Translations under genes and position numbers: made by a program | The notes under the pieces: generated by a model | Databases searched by the model: none | Seen by the model: the letters and a program-made list of their open reading frames with translations, nothing else | Told to the model about the DNA's origin: nothing | Shown here: one piece after another, positions 10,672-21,500 of the stretch | Layout of the letters: every line of letters begins with the position of its first letter | Position numbering within the stretch: position 1 is the stretch's first letter | Assembly (NCBI GenBank): GCA_047967505.1 | Contig: CM106538.1 | DNA from: Dipteris shenzhenensis | Lineage: Eukaryota > Polypodiophyta > Polypodiopsida > Gleicheniales | Reading direction: 5' to 3' (one strand) | DNA length: 64,000 nucleotides

Positions 10672-12587
10672 TTAAGTCTGGTTGACTCTCTCCGTCTGAC
10701 CATCCGTCTCAAGATGATCCCCACTACTCATTTCCAACTCAGTCCTTAGTGTCTCAAATACCGCTGTCCAAAAATGACCGGTAAATCTGACATCTCTGTC
10801 TGACACTATGGATCTAGGCAATCCATGCAGACGAAATATATGTCTAATAAACAAATCCGCCACTTGCGGGGCACTAACAGACTCTCTAGTCGGAATGAAG
10901 TGAGCCATCTTGGGTAGACGATCAACCACCATAAGGATAGAATCATACCCTCCTTGTGTCGTAGGCAGCCCTACAATAAAGTCCATGGAAATGCTCTCCC
11001 ACTTACTTAGTGGTATCTCCAAGGGCTGTAGAAGTCCGGGTGGCTTCACCCACTCGGCCTTACTTACCTGACACGGGAAACACCGTGTCACATATTCATG
11101 AATATGCTTTTTCATCTTTGGCCAAAAGAAATCTCGCTTCACGAGATCATATGTCTTTTCTACCCCTGGATGTCCCGCACATGGGCTATCATGGCACTGT
11201 CGAATGACTCTCTGCCTGAGATCATTCTGACTAGGTACTACTACCTTGCCATTCCTTTTCAGCATACCATCCCTTATGGTATATCTTGCATAAGTTTGGC
11301 CTTTTCTGGATGCCAGGTCATCCTTTTCATTTTCCCCGGGTTTTAACACATGAGCCTTAGGCCATAAGCTCTGGACAAACTCGTCCACCTTTTGAGTTTC
11401 TCTAATCTCGGTTATTAGAGCACTCTCTAATACCGTGAAACTCAGGTTATGCATAATGCGAGACAACGCATCAGCAACCTTATTGTCTTTTCCTCTTCGG
11501 TACCGAATCGTTAAATTAAACTCCTGCATGAGCTCTGCCCACCTAGCTTGGCGGTCCCTCAAGTCAGGCTGTTTACTAAAATGTTTCAGAGTATCATGAT
11601 CCACATCCACATAAAACTCTGAACCATACAGATAATGCCTCCATGTTTTCAAAGCATGGATAACAGCATATAACTCCAATTCATGAGTCGGCCAATTCCT
11701 TTGAGAGGGAGAAAGCTTCTTGCTTTCAAAGGCTACTGGCTTTCCCTCTTGAAGGAGAACTGCTCCTACCGCAATGCCACTTGCATTGGTTTCTAGGAAC
11801 AACGGTTTCTGGGGATCAACTATTTTTAATACCGGTCCTGAGACCACAGCTTGTTTTATGGTGTTAAAACTTTCTTGTTGATTCTGTCCCCAAATAAAAG
11901 GTACTTTATCTGAGGTCAGATCAGTCAATGGCGATACTATTCCGGAATATCCTTTGATATGCCTTCTATAAAACTGGACAAATCCCAAGAACGATCGCAA
12001 CGCGGTCAGACTCTGAGGGATTGGCCAAGTCAGTATCGCAGCCACTTTCTTCAGATCCATTTCTACCCCCTGTAAAGTAATTATGAATCCTAAATATTCA
12101 AGCCTAACCATACACAGTATAGTTTTCTTTTTATTTACATAAAGACTGGCTTTCCTCAAAATACTGAACACTACTCTTAAGTGTTCACGATGCTCAGTAA
12201 TACTTTTACTGAATATCAAGATATCGTCAATAAAATGTACTACAAACTTTTGGATATACGGACGTAGTAAATCGTTCATAAGCATGACGAATGTCGCTGG
12301 AGCATTGGTAAGTCCAAAGGGCATTACCAAAAACTCATAGTGACCAAACCTGCTTTTGAAAGCGGTTTTATGCACATCCTCGGCTCTAATCCGGATCTGA
12401 TGGTAGCCACACTTAAGATTTATCTTGCTGAAAACCACGGCTCCATGTAATGCATCTAGCAAATCATCAATCCGAGCCATCGGATACCTGTGCTTAACAG
12501 TGATATTATTCAATGCTCTGTAATCTATACAGAGGCGAAACGTATCATCCTTTTTCTTCTTTAATATCACTGGTGAAGCAAAAGGTG
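10672..12587 (-). pseudogene. Chromovirus reverse transcriptase, RNase H and integrase core
   Basis: The open frame runs from 12570 to the TAA at 10672. Homology extends a few codons upstream into a 1-nt frameshift near 12588. In the 632-residue stretch, RT spans about 1-190. RT motif A reads FSKINLKCGYHQ, so the first catalytic Asp is Asn (residue 51, codon AAT at 12418-12420). Motif C is FIDD (113-116). RNase H starts at LFLETNASG, where the first catalytic Asp is also Asn (262, AAT at 11785-11787); ADALSR is intact. The integrase has an HHCC finger (AGHPG, CFPCQ) and a complete D530-x60-D591-x35-E627 triad (SMDFIVG, VSDRDVRF, GQTERVN). The two Asn changes should abolish cDNA synthesis. TAA replaces a conserved Leu codon at the end. 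Confidence 0.93.
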
Positions 12588-13660
12588 AGAAACTGGTTGA
12601 ATCTGCCCCAACTTGAGGTATTCTTTCAGTTGTCTACGCACCTCCGCCTCTTCAGTAAAACTCATTCTGTAGGGAGGTCTATTTACAGGGTCTGCCCCCG
12701 GGATCAGTTCAATCTTATGCTGAACATTCCGCTCTGGAGGTAACCCATAAGGTAGTTCATCCCTAAAACATTCAGAGAACTCCTCTGTTATAAGATTAGC
12801 TAGCTTGGCCATCTCACCACTTTGCGCAACATCAGTGCTAGCCGAAGAATCATCAACCGGCTCTACCGATGCTGTGCAAAGGAATAAAAACTCTTCCTGA
12901 GCTTTTCGGATTTCCATCACGGAAACCAACGGTCCCTGAGGTATATCTTTCTCACCTCGCAAGACATAAAGCACATCATTCATCTTGAATTGATATACGT
13001 GCTTTTTCCAATCAATGGCTGGATTCTTCCTAGAATGCCACGCCATACCCAAGTCTATATCCGCATGAGCAAGCTTGGTCATTTCAAAATCAAGCTTCTC
13101 AGCATAGTCCTGAATTCGAAGCTCCAACTGGGTAACCCTTTGGTCCCATACTTCAGTTGAACTTCCATCTGTCATCCTGACTGTATACGCATAGTCAGAT
13201 GGACTTGTCTTTAATTTCAGCCTCTTCACGAGCTTGGAGTTAATCACATTGTGAGTTGACGCCGAGTCAAACAACACAATGACATCATGATTGGCCACTT
13301 GCCCTTTCATTTTAATTAACTCCGTATCATTAAAGGCTGTATACCCCGTTGCTGCGGGCTTAGATAGGATGTTATCAGGTGCACTCGTCACTAGCTTAGC
13401 AACAGACACACATAACAAACAAGGTACTAACCTCTGAGAAGATCCCGCTAGCTGAATCTGCATCTCTTCCGCTCTGGGACTTCCCTCCATCTCCACGTCG
13501 CACTCTGAGATCACCATCTCAGCCATCCGACGATCTTTGTTACGTGGACAATCTTTCCACTGATGAGGCTGAAGGCAACCAAAACATAAGCCTTCTTTCC
13601 TCGCTTTTTCCCGTTGTTCTGGGTTCAAGGGAGACTTGGACCAAGGCTGCCATTGGGGTT
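12567..13660 (-). pseudogene. Chromovirus nucleocapsid zinc knuckle, protease and RT N-terminus
   Basis: The open frame 13628-12567 begins with NPEQREKARKEGLCFGC. Its CX2CX3HX4C knuckle is CFGCLQPHQWKDC (residues 15-27). The aspartic protease site reads LFDSASTHNVI, where Asp121 is kept and the usual Gly after Ser is Ala. After a spacer the pre-RT segment LPYGLPPERNVQHKIEL appears, leading to GQIQPVS. There the frame is lost by about one base near 12588 and pol continues in another frame. The first codon of the open stretch is not a start. Upstream homology reaches an in-frame TAA near 13655 and the frame change from gag. Confidence 0.88.
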
Positions 13661-14633
13661 ACTTTCCTCTTCACTCCAATGGTGGTACTTGGTTTAGGAG
13701 TTTCAGCCGGTTTCGCCTACTTGGCTTGACCACTCGGCTGAGAACCACTCCCTCTACTAGTCAACTTCTTCTTAAACCCAGATTTCTTTGGATACCCATA
13801 CTGGGTTCCGACCTGTGCAAACCCACTTGGCTTGCTGCCCTTGGCATCCTCATAGTTCAGGGCTATAGCTATTGCATCATCTAACGTGTTCGCGTACTTA
13901 GCCCGAACTTCCATTTTTATTCGATCATTCAATCCAAATATGAAATCTTTCATTTGGATTGATTGAGGCAGGGGTTCGTCAACCTTCATTACACTCTCTC
14001 GAAACTTATCAGTGTATTCTGCCACTGATAAATTTCTCTGATGAAGGTTCCTATATTGATCCCAAGCTCGGGATGCTTCGTCAGGAGGTAAGAAGTGTTT
14101 CCTGAACTCTCTTTTAAACCCCTCCCAGGTAGTGGATGCTATACCATCTTTTTGTTGTTTAGTCCACCACCGATCTGCTGCCTCACTAAACATGTGGGTG
14201 GCCTACGGATCTTCTTGATGTCATTTTTGATTTCACAAATGGCGAACGCCTCGTCCCATTTGTGTAACCAGGTCTCAATGACATCGGAGCTACGGTCGTT
14301 CATCCGACCAGAATACTTTTCCGGTCTGTAATTGGCAATATTTGGCACTTTAGCCTTCCTAGGCTCGACCGTATGGACACTAGACTTCGGTTCCATTGGA
14401 GCCTTTCCCTTCTCCTCTCAAGAAGGTCTGGCAGACATACTGTGTATCACTCTCCTAAGTTCGGACTGCCCTGCATTGGCCTGCAATTGTTACGCTAACA
14501 ACTGTTGCAAGGCATCCTCCAACAATGCAATCTTGCCAGATAAAGTGTGAGCTACTGGGCGCGACACCTGCTGGGTCGGCCAGACTCCTGATTCACCAGG
14601 GTCCCTCTTGGAAGCCCCTTCTTCTGTTTCCAT
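13640..14633 (-). pseudogene. Chromovirus gag (capsid)
   Basis: The likely start is ATG at 14633-14631, a METEEG-type N-terminus directly after the leader. The frame is broken by TAA at 14492-14490 and TGA at 14420-14418. Both are consistent with C-to-T changes in Gln and Arg codons. It continues through KVPNIANYRPEKYSG and WLHKWDEAFAICEIKND. A one-base shift near 14195 then leads into the Retrotrans_gag core: AADRWWTKQQ, TTWEGFKREFRKHFLP and LSVAEYTDKF (14193-13717). A TAG at 13717-13719 and another shift near 13650 separate it from the zinc knuckle. Gag forms the virus-like particle; this copy cannot make an intact one. Confidence 0.9.
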
Positions 14634-15875
14634 TTAGGTCAATGGGCGCTTTGCTTTGTTTTGTTTTGTTTTGATTTGTATTATTTATTATTATTATTAT
14701 TATTTTTAAAAACACCGCTAGAAAGCTGTATTTACAAGCTGACACAATTCAGTGTACTAACAGTCTCACACAATTCCCTATACTAGGGAATTCCTACAAT
14801 CCCACATTCACACTGATCATTTAACACAGGCATATATCTCAGACCGCGCTTTTCCCTATACTAGGGAAATTCCTGCAAACTGACTCTAACTGAAGCACAC
14901 ATGCATATGCACAGGCATAATCTATCCCTGCTACAACATTAAAGCCTCATGCAGGCTGATCACTCACGAGATCCTGTCTATGAAAGTAGAGCATCACCTG
15001 ACTAAATCGAGAAGAAAAAAAAACAACACGAAACTAATGGAGGTCAAAGAGAGCTCCCTGGTCATCAACGATTTCACCACTTCTTGGTTCCATGCAGATC
15101 CCGCTAACAGTCCGCAGTCACAGCCTTGGATTTCCCTCGATACGGATCTGTGTTTGCGTGGCCTCTTATCCTTGCCTATCGTCCGCTCCAGATCACCGCT
15201 CACGTACTCGCTGCCCACATCCTGATTACGGCCACCTGCTCGTCGACTAGCGCTCCACGCTATCGTCCGCTCCAACTATGCCCCACTTTCCGTCGCAATC
15301 ACGTTCCTAGCACCTTCCCTTGGGCTTTCCATTGATCTGCATCAGTCACAGACTATCAACGTCGAAGGTTCTTTTTTTCGACCGGAGACCACGAATAATC
15401 CTCACCCCACAGCAAAGTCTCCCCGTTCACGAGCTGCTGCTGTCCGTCGTCACGGGCAACCCCCTCTCTGATTTCGTTGTAGTTACGGGAGCGCCAACAG
15501 CCCCCTTTCCTAATTCGTGGAACACGTCATAGATTACCAGCTGTCGACTCCACCTATGCTCCAGGCCTGCTGTCCGTCACTGCCTTACGGGATCCCCACG
15601 CTCCAGCAACGACTCGACAGCGGGAAGGTTGTCAACAAACCTTCCGTCCGTCATAGATCATGGGCATCGTCAGCAACTTCCTTACGGTCAGTCCGTCACA
15701 TGGAGTCGATCCCTTCCTTTTCCATCACGTGAAGGTCACAAGTGGTCGACTCGCAACCTACGCTCCACGCTATCGTCGTTAGCCACCAGGGCGGTCCAGG
15801 CCTGCACCTCGAGCTCACGTTGCCTTACTCATCCCGTTCGTCATCATCATGCAGTTCCCTCCAATTTGTAGCCTT
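14634..15875 (-). other. Chromovirus 5' leader
   Basis: This is untranslated sequence between the primer-binding site and gag. It contains a TTA/TTG-rich low-complexity tract (about 14650-14710) and two copies of the imperfect palindrome TTCCCTATACTAGGGAA (14774-14790 and 14852-14868). The upper half is GC-richer. No gene was recognised. Confidence 0.75.
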
Positions 15876-15889
15876 GGGCTCTGATACCA
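15876..15889 (-). promoter_or_regulatory. Primer-binding site for initiator tRNA-Met
   Basis: The minus strand reads TGGTATCAGAGCCC, 2 nt inside the 5' LTR. TGGTATCAGAGC is complementary to the 3' end of plant initiator tRNA-Met, the usual primer for minus-strand synthesis. Confidence 0.92.
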
Positions 15890-15891
15890 AA

Positions 15892-16303
15892 TGTAAAGCA
15901 CTAATATCTAATTTCTGCTGCAGATCACGGGAGCAGCACCATGAATATCCTCCCAGCCAAATCTTGCTGAAGCTAACGAGCAAACAGAGAAATTCCGATA
16001 CAAAATCATACGTGAAAATCCTTCTCTTCTCTCTCTAGCCTCAACAAGCCCCATCTCCCTAGATAGATCTAGATGCCACATGTCATCCATATAGGGCCTT
16101 CCTAATGCAACATTTCACCCCTCTCTTGGCATGCATTAAATCCTTTGCCCCTAGGCACAATCTTCGCATTAGGCCCTTAGCCTTAGATCTATCTAGTCTG
16201 GTGCTATCAACCCTCACCTAGGACCTTGACATTAATTCCCTTCCGATCATTTACATGAAGCGCAAACACATATATTACAAAGATAGATCCTTTAAGGGAA
16301 ATG
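15892..16303 (-). repeat. 5' LTR of the chromovirus, outer 46 bp missing
   Basis: It matches the 3' LTR over about 412 bp, with four visible substitutions. Homology stops at GGGAAATG (16303). The outermost 46 bp, including the TG terminus and the terminal hairpin, are absent. The copia target sequence follows directly. Confidence 0.93.
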
Positions 16304-16620
16304 ATGTAGTCAATCAGCATAAGATTGAATCAGGAATGTGGTCTTTCACTTTAGAACAAAGTATAACTATGTGACTGAACACTTCATATGGGGGGTAATT
16401 GCAAATGGGATTGAACATTAAGCATGGAAGGCTTAATGAAAGCTAATGACCAAAAGCCATATAGGCATTGCTTTATCAAAAGAATATCTCATGGCAAGCA
16501 TATCATAAGTTACAAATGGGGTCACATGCAGATAACAATGCCGACGAACAGAAGGCAAAATTGGTGGCAAAAAGGCTATGTGCTAGAATCGGAGTTTGCT
16601 TTGACCACTGCTGAATCTTG
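16304..16620 (+). pseudogene. Ty1/copia RNase H fragment, right half of the interrupted target
   Basis: On the plus strand, shifting frames show VVFHFRTK then EHFIWG. This corresponds to the copia PVFHxRTKHI...HFIRE motif at the RNase H C-terminus. KRLCARIGVC follows near the expected pol end. This continues the fragment at 9150-9466. Stops are frequent. The last 100 bases are less certain. Confidence 0.6.
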
Positions 16621-17643
16621 ACACTTGTATATAAATAAATATAAATATAAATTAGAGGGAAAAAAAGAAGAAAGGTTTATTAATGTTTGCAGAACCAAGG
16701 AGACCAAAGAACATGAGAGGAACCCTCCATGGGGGGAGCTAGAGGTGTCTCACACCTTTAGGAAGCTAGTGGAGAACTTAAGAACAATAAGAAAAAAGAC
16801 TCCATGTGTGCGGAGCAGTTTGTGTCATGCCATGTGTCGGTCATAAGTACTCTGAGCTCTGCACGGGCCCCATTGCGGGCTCATTGTGACTGCTGGTGTC
16901 TTGGAACATGTCTGAGATCTGCTGTTGGCATCGTCGACTACTTTTTGTAGGTGTACTTGTTTGCAGTGTAAAGTGGTCTGATGTTGAAATGTGGCAATGA
17001 TGTTTAAGGGAGAGAGAGTTTTGTGAAATCTCGAGCTTGAGGTTAACTCTAACGTCTTGATGTTCAAACTACAGATTCAAGGACGGTCATGAGCTTATTG
17101 GGTAAGCTGTTTTCTGTACTCCTATCTTCATATAGATACCACTTGACCATATACTTTTCCTTCACAATGCATGCGGCTTTGCAATGGCGGTTTGTACTCC
17201 TGTATGAAAGCAGATCGCTAGCCATTCCAGCATTACATTTTCTCATGTGTAGGAATTTAGAAACAGATGTAAATTAGCAACGAAAGGATATCAATAATGG
17301 TTTATAGTCAGCTTTTGATTGTACTAATGTCCTGGCTTTGTCATTGAAAAAAAACATGTACAGTGGACCATTATTTCTGTTTATGATTATCTGTTTCAAA
17401 TGTAAGCAAAGCAATGCCTTTAACTAGCAGGGAGCAGTCTATCTAAAGACTGGCTCTTAAGGTTTTATCTCTGGATGTTACTTTCCCTTTCTTCTCCTTC
17501 ATGCTTATCTGCCTCATCCTTTCTCCTGCTGTGCCCCTTCTTGATCCTTCCTAATCTGGATTACCTCCTGCTGCCCTTTTTTTGGCTTGGGCACCCCGTC
17601 ATTTCTCATAGCATGCTTCTTTCTTACCCGATGTTTAGCTTCC

Positions 17644-17677
<34 letters not shown>

Positions 17678-18045
17678 CTGCAAGGCCTGCCATCACGGGC
17701 CCCGGGAGACCCCTGTCATACCTCCACCTAGCCCTCAGGCCAACAGAGCTTGGGCAGCCAACAAAACTTCGAATTTGCAGCTCCCACCAGCTCCAAACTT
17801 GCAAGGACAGCAAGAAAATCAAGAACATCAGCATCAACACCAAGAAAGTGAAGAGAGGAATGGTCCACCAGCGAATGTGACAGTAGAAAGTCAAAGAAAA
17901 GGCAGAGAAGGATTACCAACACACTTGAAGGTCCCCGGGGCAGCACCTACCTGGCTTTTCATTTCTGGAATATGCAATAAACAGTGAACAGCTTCATACA
18001 GTGGATAATGACGACACGAGGCTATATAAAAGCTCTTGAAGTGCA
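16621..18045. other. Unassigned sequence with a dispersed repeat and a (CT)n tract
   Basis: 16710-16830 repeats the element seen at 3895-4045. A (CT)n tract lies at 17646-17673. The 170-codon plus-strand open frame at 17475-17987 crosses this tract and has a Pro/Gln-rich second half without a known domain. It may be 5' untranslated sequence of the LINE that starts just downstream. No host gene was recognised. Confidence 0.45.
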
Positions 18046-18057
18046 ATGACATCTTAC

Positions 18058-18960
18058 ATGGCAGGGTCACCACCCAAAAATACCTCTGAGGTTCTGACTC
18101 AACTTAGCAAAATCTGTATGGCCTTGGTTGAGAAAGTAGACAGCCTCGAGACCACCAATGTGGCATTGATGACAAAGAAAGCACATGTTTATAAGACACT
18201 CAATGAAATCAAGAAGCAAGGAGGGCGTATGCAAGATGAATAGAGAAAGGAGAGAGACAAGAAGGATGAGTGGGAGAAGGAGAAGGCAACATGGGAAACT
18301 GAAAAGACCAGCCTTAATGACAAAATGCAAGCTATGGGGACAGAATTACAGCAACTAAGAGACCATGCAAGGAACACCGAAAGAGGCACACAAGGCAATG
18401 GAAGAACTGAAATTTGAGAATGAGAAGCTCAAGAAGGAGATGGCAGCCTTGCAGACAACCATACAAGGAAAGCATGCTGAGTTTACACAACAAATCACCA
18501 AAGGGAAAGCAGATATGTTAGAATGGAAGAATGGGTGCGGCAACCCCCAAGAAAGAGATCATCTCTGAGGCTGTGGAGGAAGAAAAGAGGAGCAGCAAGG
18601 CTTTGAATGTCTTGGTTAGAGGCTTAACAGTTGGAGATACCCCTATGTCAGATGCCAAAACCTTGTTTAACCAAGATGGGAGTCAACCTCACATGCGAGA
18701 CAACATGGAGAGTTGGCAAAGTTGAGGCTTCAACAAGACCCCTTATAATGAAATTCCAAAGAGCAATGGACAAGTCTACCCTCATGAGCTTGAGGCCACC
18801 CTAAAAGGGACAAGAATGTACTTGGACGATGACCTCACATTGCTACAGCAGGAGCACCGGAGAGGGAAGGGTTCGTGTTATGGCAGCAAGAGATGCAGGT
18901 AAATGGGCTGCCTACAGAGTCGGGAAAGTGATTATGAGAGAGAGAGTAGAACAGATGAAA
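18058..18960 (+). pseudogene. LINE ORF1 (coiled coil plus RNA-binding ORF1p-like domain)
   Basis: The start ATG at 18058 (MAGSPPKNTSEVLTQLSKIC) opens a heptad-like coiled coil rich in Lys/Glu (KVDSLETTNVALMTKK, then EKEKATWETEK). A TAG at 18241 is the first of several breaks. Further along, in shifting frames, are KALNVLVRGL and LKGTRMYLDDDLTLLQQEHR (about 18796-18870). That spacing and the DDLT segment resemble the C-terminal RNA-binding half of L1 ORF1p (Transposase_22 type), not the DUF4283/CCHC ORF1 typical of flowering-plant L1. Such proteins coat LINE RNA. The similarity is by eye and moderate. Confidence 0.6.
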
Positions 18961-18994
18961 GGGAAGAAATAGAAGAGGGGAAGATGCACAGCAC

Positions 18995-21500
18995 ATGACG
19001 GTTTCAGATCTAGGAGATGAGGACACAAAGGGGGCTGAGAATAGCAGTGTGGAATTGCAATGGTACCCTTTGGTCCGATCTTGGGGTTTCTTGGAAATAT
19101 ACACTGATAGCGACATGATTTTCTACACCGAGACCCATGAAAGCCTAGAGAGAGGGCTGCCGATAGTGAGGGGATATATGTGGGAATCATCCCATAGAAA
19201 GAAGATGAGGGGAGACAGTGGGATACGATGAGTGCAAAAAGATAAGAGCCCACCTCACAGGTGAACGAGCACTGGGACATTTGACTTCACCAGAGGCACA
19301 ACGGATGTCACGCCGAGTGACTCGGCGTAAGAAGCGGGATTTCCTCATACACAGGATGGATGAGGTGGTTGAATCTTTTTGCGGAGAAGATCCTACTACG
19401 GGATGGGGGATCTTGTCGGAGGGGAAGTCGCCCATTCCCATCACAAATCAATAGTCTAGCATACATATGCATGCTCTCTCTATGATGTCTCAGGTCAAGC
19501 ACCACCTAATATGTCCTCTATGCCCAGACCCACTATGTGTCACTTGTTTACTGCATAGAATGTACGGGCTGCCCTTCTCCAGTTTCATAACCTGAGATCA
19601 CTAGATCATGAGGGACTACGCACTGAGCGCTTTGCACATGGACAGGAGGTCTTGACTCCGATTCTAGCACAGTTGTTCAACCATGCCGTATGCCATGGCT
19701 TCTTGCCTACATGGAGCACTACCACCATAGTATTGATACACAAGGCAGGTGATCCCATGGACACTGGGAACTACCACACTCTTATGATTGGCCACTCTAG
19801 CTAAGATATATGGGTCGGTACTAGAGAGGGAGATCGACAACCACACAGAGAGTCGCGGGTAGTGGGCTCTTATGCATACAGGTTTTCGGAGACAGCACTC
19901 CACCCTAGACCACATCTTCACCTTGAGGGCTATCATTGAGGAGGCGAAGTCGAAGCATCAGAAAGTCTACACTTGCTTTGTAGACTTTCGTAAGGCATTT
20001 GATACTTTCCCACGTTCCCGCCTGATCAGGTTGTTACAGAAGTTGCAGCTCCAAGAGATCATGATCTGGGGGGTTATGAGTCTATATTAGTCCATCAGAG
20101 GGGGGGCACGTGCTCTGGTGGTGTATCAGATTGGGTTGAGAGCACTATCAGAGTGAAGGAAGGCTGCCCTCTCTCATTGGCTCTCTTTGGGCTTTATATC
20201 GATGAGATTACATCCTTTGTAGATCGTCTAGGTGGAGAGGGTTCACTTCTGGCTGACCTGATGGTGTAGATACTGTTGTACGCAAATGACATAGTCCTCA
20301 TATCATCCTCAACAGATGGATTGCAGAAACATCTAGAGGCTTTGGAGATGTTCTGCAAAGAGAGAGACTTTAAAAAAAAAAAAGAGAGAGAGAGACTTGA
20401 CAATTAACCTTGGGAAAACCAAGGTTATGAACTTCAATACCTCGTGAGGAGTGTGTGCCAGTGTCCTGTCGCCATAGCTTCACATAGCAAGACGAGTTTG
20501 TGGAGATAGTGCAGTCTTGCACATATTTGGGGGTAGTGTTCACTGGACCAAGTTTCACGATGACCCATGCAGGTATGGCACGACTCACACGAGGGCAGGG
20601 TACTCTAGTCCGACTAGAGAGGCCGTGCTTCCAGGCACACTTCCAAGAGCCTCCAACGAAAGGGTTGGCTTTTTGACACGTTGGTGAGACCGACTGCCAT
20701 GTTTGCAACACCTTTATGGGGGAGTGTTATTTCAGCGACAGAGTGGAAGAGATTTGAGAGGTTACATGTGATTATGGGATCCAGAATGATTTGAAGTAAG
20801 CCCTCGGTTTCTCATCAGATTATACAGGCTGAGTTCACCATGACCCCTCGCCATCTTTCAGACAATGACTTTCCTCCATAGAATCTGGGCCTTACCCCAA
20901 TGGAGATTACTGAGGCTAGCATTGGAGGCGACTCGCAGAGACCGGTGTTAATATAGCATGGTACACATGGATATCCATATTGTTTGTTAGTCACGGCATT
21001 CAGATGGACAAACTTCCCCCATTCCAGTACAGCATGGATGCACCACCCGAGATGATCCCACGAGATGAGATCAACTGTATCATACAGTTGGACCTTCTCC
21101 AGCTCCATACGTCTAGGGCTTGGGGAGGAGAGGAGTTCCCCACCAAGATCCAATTCTACCATGACCAGTTCCTGAGGGTCTCAGAGTATGGTCTCGTCGT
21201 CAGACCTCAATACCTCGAGGATAGGAGAGTCTCACATATATTGAGGATCGCCATCGGGCAGTTGCGTGTCTCGTCACATCAGCTGAGGATTGAGGCAAGG
21301 AGAGCTATAGGCATACCCTAGGAGCAGAGGATCTACAGACTATGCCGGATGGGGGAGATCGAGATAGAGGAACAATTTCTATGTGTCTGCCCAATCTACT
21401 ATGAGATCCAAGGGCAATATCACTGCCTCTTTAAAGAGGGGCATGGCTTTGGTTCGCTTACACTGTTGATTCATTTTCCCGACTAGGTTTGTGTTGGGCT
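18995..21500 (+). pseudogene. LINE ORF2 (endonuclease remnant, reverse transcriptase, C-terminal tail)
   Basis: An endonuclease-like piece, DSDMIFYTETHESLERGLP (19090-19160), resembles the DIxxLTETW region. The RT begins with a GDPxDxGNY-type segment (about 19750) and then HTGFRRQHSTLDHIF. Motif A is CFVDFRKAFD (about 19975-20005). Motif B is VKEGCPLSLALFGLYIDEI (about 20150-20208). Motif C is LYANDIVLIS (about 20275-20305), in which the first Asp of the DD pair is Asn. An A12/(GA)n insertion interrupts at 20371-20396. The tail carries QRICRLC-like and CVCPIYYEIQG motifs (about 21325-21420). Multiple stops and shifts make it non-functional. Confidence 0.85.

Larger units (their letters stand above)
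9467..16303 (-). mobile_element. Ty3/gypsy chromovirus, nearly full length, coding-dead
   Basis: The minus-strand order is 5' LTR (16303-15892, outer end missing), tRNA-iMet primer-binding site, a roughly 1.2-kb leader, gag, zinc knuckle, protease, RT, RNase H, integrase, chromodomain, polypurine tract and 3' LTR (9924-9467). The LTRs differ at 4 of about 412 shared positions. Coding lesions are stops at 14490, 14418, 13717 and 10672, frameshifts near 14195, 13650 and 12588, and catalytic Asp-to-Asn in RT and RNase H. CTTTG lies just outside the 3' LTR. No matching duplicate exists at the other side, where 46 bp of LTR are absent. The element sits inside a copia RNase H region. Confidence 0.93.

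Noticed and set aside
17475-17987. 170-codon open frame as a secreted Leu/Ser-rich protein
   Set aside because: The hydrophobic and Ser-Leu stretches come from a pyrimidine tract and (CT)n, and the rest has no known motif.
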